Shown here piece after piece: positions 60,172 through 64,000 of a DNA stretch of 64,000 nucleotides. Under the pieces are notes generated by a model. It made no database searches. It was not told where the DNA came from and saw only the letters and a program-made list of their open reading frames with translations. How positions within the stretch are numbered: position 1 is the stretch's first letter; the number at the start of each line of letters is the position of its first letter. Made by a program: the position numbers and the translations under genes. The stretch lies in the NCBI GenBank assembly GCA_963715025.1, contig CAVQQQ010000009.1, positions 930,001-994,000 of the forward strand, read 5' to 3'. The stretch comes from DASSJT01 sp963715025. GTDB lineage: Bacteria; Actinomycetota; Actinomycetes; Actinomycetales; Dermatophilaceae.

Positions 60172-60948
60172 ATGCCCAGCCGGTTGCGTCGACTCACCAG
60201 GGCCGCGGTGTATGCCGTGGTGACCGGACTCGTGCTTGTCACCCTCGCGCTGTTGATCCGAGAGCGCTTCAACCCGCTTGTGCGCCTGGACGAGGGCGGG
60301 ATCCGGCGGGCGACTGACTTCACCAGGGGGCACCTGTCCTTCCGGAGTGCCCTGCTGGTCTGGCAGGAGGCGTCCCAGCCGGTCTGGATCTACGCGGCGG
60401 CCTCCCTGCTGTGCCTCGCCCTCTGGCTGGTGAAGAAGATGAAGCAACGGACGCTGTGGGCCTTCGTCACGATGATGGTCGCGTGGGGTGTGGCGAACCT
60501 GGCCAAGCCGATCGTGCACCGTGAGCGTCCCTTCGTCGCCGACCCCCTGTCGCATGCACGAGGCTTCTCCTTCCCCTCGGGGCACGCGGTGGGCTCGGCC
60601 GTTGGAACGGCCACCGTGGTCGTGTTGGTCTGGCCGCTGCTCAAGCCGGGGCTGCAGCGCGGCTTCGCCGTCGCGGCCGCGGCAGTTGTGATGGTGATGA
60701 CCAACCTCGACCGCGTCTTCCTGGGCGTCCACTACCCATCGGACGTCATCGCGGGCACGGTGCTGGGGCTCGGTCTGGTTCTGGCGTCGTATGCCGGGTA
60801 TACCGACTGGACACCTACCCACCCGACGACGGCACACCCCGAGTCGCTGCCCGGCACGCCGGGTGGCGAGGATGACCGCCCCTCTCGCGAGGATGCCCGG
60901 CCCATCGCTATGTCCCGTCGCCCCTCTCATAAGGAGACAGAAGAGTGA
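60172..60948 (+). CDS. PAP2-family phosphatase
   Basis: 258 residues, six helices. Phosphatase motifs: KPIVHRERP, FPSGHAVGSA, and RVFLGVHYPSDVIAG. It probably hydrolyses undecaprenyl pyrophosphate or phosphatidic-acid-like lipids at the membrane. The C-terminal tail is Pro/His/basic. Its last bases overlap the second PAP2 gene (GTGA). Confidence 0.9.
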   Translation: MPSRLRRLTRAAVYAVVTGLVLVTLALLIRERFNPLVRLDEGGIRRATDFTRGHLSFRSALLVWQEASQPVWIYAAASLLCLALWLVKKMKQRTLWAFVTMMVAWGVANLAKPIVHRERPFVADPLSHARGFSFPSGHAVGSAVGTATVVVLVWPLLKPGLQRGFAVAAAAVVMVMTNLDRVFLGVHYPSDVIAGTVLGLGLVLASYAGYTDWTPTHPTTAHPESLPGTPGGEDDRPSREDARPIAMSRRPSHKETEE

Positions 60949-61688
60949 CGGAGTTCCTCTCGCGCTACGACCGGGACCGGAGCGCGCCACGCTTCCTTTC
61001 GGCACTGCGCGACGCTGCCCTGCGTGCGGCCCTGCCCGCAGTCATCATCTGGCTCGCGATCGTCGGATTCGGCTTAGCGCTCAAGGGCCCCTTCAAGGGT
61101 CTGAGCCATGCCGAGGAGAGTGTGAGCAAGACCCTCGAGCGCGACCGGACTCCCACGTGGAACTCCATCACTGCCGTGTGGTCGCACCTGGGCAACACCG
61201 AGATCATCATCGGGGTCTGTTTCATCGTCGTGGCGCTCGTCTGGTGGCGAACCCGCGAGTGGTGGTGGGCCCTGGTGCCGGCGCTCGCCATCGCCCTCCA
61301 GTCAACGATCTTCGTGACCGCTGCCTGGGTCGTGGGGCGCCCCCGCCCCGAGGTGAAGCACCTCGACCCGGCGCCACCCACGTCCAGCTACCCCAGCGGC
61401 CACGTCAGCGCAGCCACGGCGCTCTACCTCACGTTCCTCATGATGGCGCTGCGCATCCGCCGGCCCTACCTACGCTGGCCGGTCATGGCGCTGTGCGTTC
61501 TCGTGCCCGTCTTGGTCATCTACGGCCGCCTCTACCGGGGCATGCACCACGCGACCGACGTCGGCGTTGCTGTGGCCAATGGAACCCTCTGCGCCCTGCT
61601 GGCCTGGGGCTACCTGCGCCGCGACGCAGCGCCTGCGTCGAGCCGCAAGGACGCCGTCGACGCGCGGAGCTCGCTCGAGGCGGCATAG
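60945..61688 (+). CDS. PAP2-family phosphatase (second copy)
   Basis: 247 residues. Motifs GRPRPEVKHLDPAP, SYPSGHVSAATALY, and YGRLYRGMHHATDVGVAV. Only about a quarter identical by eye to the preceding PAP2, so an old duplication or two separate subfamilies. GTG start overlapping the previous stop, with AGGAG just ahead. Together they suggest isoprenoid-lipid recycling in the envelope. Confidence 0.88.
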   Translation: MTEFLSRYDRDRSAPRFLSALRDAALRAALPAVIIWLAIVGFGLALKGPFKGLSHAEESVSKTLERDRTPTWNSITAVWSHLGNTEIIIGVCFIVVALVWWRTREWWWALVPALAIALQSTIFVTAAWVVGRPRPEVKHLDPAPPTSSYPSGHVSAATALYLTFLMMALRIRRPYLRWPVMALCVLVPVLVIYGRLYRGMHHATDVGVAVANGTLCALLAWGYLRRDAAPASSRKDAVDARSSLEAA

Positions 61689-61721
61689 CGCGGTCGCTTC
61701 CGTGCGACCTCTCGCCCTCCG

Positions 61722-62519
61722 CTACACCCGGGCGTACCGCGCGCGGGCGAAGGAGTAGACGCCGTAGGCCGCCAGGCCCAGGGCGATCAGCGACAGGAGC
61801 ACCGGGCCCAAGGGCTGGTCCTTGAGGGTGCGCAGGGCTCCGTCCAGGCCAGTGGCCTTGGCCGGCTGCTCCTGCAGCCCGGCCAGGACGAACAGCAGGC
61901 CGACCACACCCAGGGCGATCCCCTTGGCGATATAGCCGAAACGCCCTGCCCAGGTCGCCCAGCGGCCCGGGTGCTCGACGAGGTCGGCGAGGAACTTCCT
62001 CGTGTACCCCTTGTGGACGTGATAGACGCCGACACCGATGATCACGACTCCCACGAGCGCGACCAAGAGCCGCCCCCCAGGGTGGGACATGAGACCGGCG
62101 GTCAGGTCGACGGTCTGCTTCTTGCTCGACGTGCCACGGCCCTGGGCGAAGGCCAGGGCGGAATAGCTCAGGGCGGCGTAGACGACGGCCTTCGATATTG
62201 CCTTGAGGCGGTTCTTCCACTCCTGGCCGGGCATGCCGCGCCCGGACAGCGCCTGGGCCACCTGCCACAGGGCGAGGAAGGCGAACCCGGCGACGGCCAC
62301 CCAGAGCACCACGCGACCGAACCCGTTCTGCGCCAGGGAGGACAACGCCCCTGACTGGTCGGCGTTCTTGCCGCTCGACCACCAGGCAACCTGCAGCGCG
62401 ATCCACGCGATGAGGAGGTGGAGGACTCCGCTGACGACGTAGCCAAGCTGTGCGCCTTTGCGCACGAACCGATTGTCGCGGGCCTCAATGGCCACATCCT
62501 TGACCGAAGTACTGTCCAT
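61722..62519 (-). CDS. DUF1206 domain membrane protein
   Basis: 265 residues with three similar two-helix units: ARDNRFVRKGAQLGYVVSGVLHLLIAWIAL, AISKAVVYAALSYSALAFAQG, and WAGRFGYIAKGIALGVVGLLFV. This is the DUF1206 family common in actinobacteria, function unknown. Start at ATG 62519, four bases after the HAD gene's stop, so cotranscription is likely. Confidence 0.88.
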   Translation of the reverse strand: MDSTSVKDVAIEARDNRFVRKGAQLGYVVSGVLHLLIAWIALQVAWWSSGKNADQSGALSSLAQNGFGRVVLWVAVAGFAFLALWQVAQALSGRGMPGQEWKNRLKAISKAVVYAALSYSALAFAQGRGTSSKKQTVDLTAGLMSHPGGRLLVALVGVVIIGVGVYHVHKGYTRKFLADLVEHPGRWATWAGRFGYIAKGIALGVVGLLFVLAGLQEQPAKATGLDGALRTLKDQPLGPVLLSLIALGLAAYGVYSFARARYARV

Positions 62520-62523
62520 GGGT

Positions 62524-63324
62524 TCACCCAACTAGAGAGAGGAGCACGGGAACGAGACCGTCGGCATAGACATCCCCCGTTACTTCGTCCGCAAACGCCT
62601 TCACCTCATCTGGGGCATTGCCCATGGCTACTCCGCGTGCCGCCCACTGGAGCATCTCGATGTCGTTGCGCTGGTCACCAACGGCAACGGTGTCCATCGG
62701 CTCGATCCCCAGGCGTCGGCGCAGCATCTCCAGCGCCGAGCCCTTTGAGACGCCCTCGGGGTTGATGTCGAGCCAGGCCGAGAAGCCGACGGCATAGTTC
62801 ACACCGTGAAGGCCGATGTGCTCCGCGAGCCGGAGGAAGTCCTCGCTTGTGCCGGTCGGGCTGCGGAACGTCACACGGGTCACCGGATGGGCGACCAGCT
62901 CCTCCCAGGGCACCACCCGCAGCTCGCCCTGCAGCTCACCCTCGGGGAACGGCGCGCTCAGCTTGAATCCGACCCCGAGCTCCTCGACGGCGACGACGGC
63001 GTCCGGCCACGACCCGCGCAGCAGGGCCAGCGCCGGGCCGGGATCGAAGGTGACCGCCTCCTCGATGCGATATCCCTTCTCTTCAGCCGGGTCGAGACCC
63101 AGCGTGACCGCTCCGTTGGAGCACACGGCATACCCCGTGGTGATCTTGAGGTCCTCGAGGATGGGCAGCGTGGCGACGATCGAGCGCCCCGTGGCGATGA
63201 CGACGTGGATACCGCCGTCGACCACCGCGTGCACGGCCTCCCGAACCGCTGGAGAGAGGTTGCCGCTGTGGTCGACCGTGGTGCCGTCGACATCGAGCGC
63301 GACGAGACGAGGACGAGGGGTCAT
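62524..63324 (-). CDS. HAD-superfamily phosphatase (Cof type)
   Basis: 266 residues. Motif I LDVDGTTVD, motif II TGR, Lys in GVSKGSALE, motif III VGDQRNDIEML. Type IIB cap. It hydrolyses sugar or coenzyme phosphates; substrate unknown. It is downstream of ridA, and its gene order with serS near the window end resembles the pheA-HAD-serS neighbourhood seen in actinobacteria (established knowledge, not checked here). Confidence 0.88.
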   Translation of the reverse strand: MTPRPRLVALDVDGTTVDHSGNLSPAVREAVHAVVDGGIHVVIATGRSIVATLPILEDLKITTGYAVCSNGAVTLGLDPAEEKGYRIEEAVTFDPGPALALLRGSWPDAVVAVEELGVGFKLSAPFPEGELQGELRVVPWEELVAHPVTRVTFRSPTGTSEDFLRLAEHIGLHGVNYAVGFSAWLDINPEGVSKGSALEMLRRRLGIEPMDTVAVGDQRNDIEMLQWAARGVAMGNAPDEVKAFADEVTGDVYADGLVPVLLSLVG

Positions 63325-63374
63325 GCACCCGAACCTACGGCAGCCGCGCGTGCCGTCGCCTGCGTTCGGTGAGG

Positions 63375-63863
63375 CTAGCGCGGGCCTCGCGCGGTGTGTG
63401 CGGTGACCTCGATCTCGATCCGCATCCGGGGGTCGGACAGACCGCAGGCCATCATCGTCGCGGCCGGCCGTACCCCGCCGAAGGCCTCGCGGAGCAGCGG
63501 CCAGCAGGGCTCGAAGTCGGCCGGGTCCGGAAGCAGGTAGCGAACGCGAACCACGTCGGCGAACGACGCCCCCGCCGCATCCAGCGCGGCGGCGATGTTG
63601 GCCAGCGCCTGGCGCGCCTGCTCCACGACGTCCTCGGAGATGGTCATCGTCGCGTAGTCGAATCCTGTCGTGCCCGAGACGTGCACCCAGCCGCCGTCGA
63701 CCACCGCTCGGGCGAACCCGATCTCATCCTCGAAAGTCGAGCCGGACGAGATGGCGCTTCGGCCAGTCCCAGTCGAGCCGCCAGGCCGGGTCGACCCGCC
63801 GGGCCGGGTCAAGCCCCCGGCCTGGGTGGCGGAGGCAGCGTGGTCCGTGGGCTTGCCCATCAT
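63375..63863 (-). CDS. RidA/YjgF-family protein
   Basis: 162 residues; the RidA domain begins near residue 40 (SSGSTFEDEIGFARAVVDGGWVHVSGTTG) and ends RPAATMMACGLSDPRMRIEIEVTAHTA. The conserved Arg of RidA is uncertain, so this may be a paralogue and not an imine deaminase. The N-terminal 35 residues contain a Thr-Arg-Pro-Gly-Gly-Ser repeat. The ATG overlaps the serS stop (ATGA). Confidence 0.82.
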   Translation of the reverse strand: MMGKPTDHAASATQAGGLTRPGGSTRPGGSTGTGRSAISSGSTFEDEIGFARAVVDGGWVHVSGTTGFDYATMTISEDVVEQARQALANIAAALDAAGASFADVVRVRYLLPDPADFEPCWPLLREAFGGVRPAATMMACGLSDPRMRIEIEVTAHTARGPR

Positions 63864-64000
63864 GATTCAGGTTTGAGGATTTCGAGCCCCAGGAACGGCT
63901 GCAGCGCCTGGGGTACCACGACCGATCCGTCGGCCAGCTGGTGGTTCTCGAGGATGGCTACCAGCCAGCGGGTGGTGGCCAGGGTGCCGTTGAGCGTTGC
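63860..64000 (-). CDS. serS: Seryl-tRNA synthetase, 3' end only
   Basis: The last 46 codons: LNGTLATTRWLVAILENHQ, then LADGSVVVPQALQPFLGLE and a short tail, exactly the C-terminal motif-3 helix and strand of bacterial SerRS (Arg in TTRWLVAILEN binds ATP). The gene continues beyond the right edge. It is coupled by ATGA to ridA. Confidence 0.95.
   Translation of the reverse strand, partial: ATLNGTLATTRWLVAILENHQLADGSVVVPQALQPFLGLEILKPES

Larger units (their letters stand above)
1511..63133. repeat. Dispersed octamer GTATGCCG/CGGCATAC (DUS-like)
   Basis: Hand count of heptamer GTATGCC on the + strand starting at 2252, 3177, 5152, 7483, 11568, 12382, 15504, 16138, 17707, 19919, 21074, 22260, 32255, 34080, 34729, 35630, 43850, 47090, 51396, 53226, 55306, 60210 and 60789; as GGCATAC at 1511, 4361, 5604, 7914, 11591, 16160, 18838, 20467, 21807, 29963, 32606, 33684, 37975, 42792, 46491, 47465, 48790, 49988, 51114, 56908, 58560 and 63127. 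All but 34729, 53226 and 5604 extend to the octamer GTATGCCG/CGGCATAC (21 in each orientation). Random expectation at about 70% GC is roughly 2. Function unknown; see findings. Confidence 0.85.

Overview
The window is about 70% GC with tightly packed genes, many ATGA start/stop overlaps and frequent GTG/TTG starts. Gene content (branched-chain 2-oxoacid dehydrogenase E1/E2, PaaN, a fused CopD/CtaG protein, actinobacterial cydABDC with BlaI/M56, BsaP beside BioB, DUF1206, mycothiol-dependent maleylpyruvate-isomerase type proteins) points to a chromosomal segment of an aerobic actinobacterium, most like the Micrococcales/Intrasporangiaceae. The genus is inference. No rRNA, tRNA, CRISPR array, prophage or insertion sequence was recognised.

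Layout: 0.1-5.5 kb holds a thioredoxin/NHL protein, a nitrilase-family hydrolase and a CopD-CtaG fusion. 5.5-11.6 kb has a DinB/MDMPI protein, an ArsR-SRPBCC pair with two palindromic operators, a MarR-MFS efflux pair and a secreted peptidase. 11.6-17.3 kb has the E2/E1beta/E1alpha genes (E2 frameshifted), an SRPBCC gene and hisC. 17.3-23.1 kb has a His-tailed membrane protein, a holin-like membrane protein and a phenylacetate cluster (paaN frameshifted, paaH-like, paaI). 23.1-31.0 kb has a VWA/solute-binding protein, trmO, a sigma factor lacking region 4, a polar amino acid ABC importer and galE. 31.1-38.4 kb is a probable cydABDC-blaI-M56 operon (cytochrome bd and its assembly exporter). 38.5-41.1 kb is a PadR-controlled ABC exporter. 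41.1-52.0 kb carries the biotin genes bioB-bsaP, bioA and bioF-bioD, interspersed with membrane and redox genes. 52-64 kb has a tyrosine phosphatase, purB, csoR-copA, an rRNA methylase, two PAP2 phosphatases, a HAD phosphatase, RidA and the 3' end of serS.

The most unusual signal is not a gene. The octamer GTATGCCG/CGGCATAC occurs about 42 times by hand count, against roughly 2 expected, equally in both orientations. It is over-represented between genes, forms the arms of two terminator hairpins, and forces rare codons (ATA, GTA, GCA, TAT) inside genes. That is how DNA uptake sequences of Neisseria and Pasteurellaceae behave, and I know of none described for actinobacteria. Second in interest is a BlaI-like TACTAC/GTAGTA dyad upstream of cydA, with blaI-M56 closing the same operon, suggesting a respiratory role for this pair. 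Other notable points are two single-base frameshifts in catabolic genes, an ECF41-type sigma factor with an in-frame loss of region 4, and a small deletion scar at 46.15-46.33 kb.
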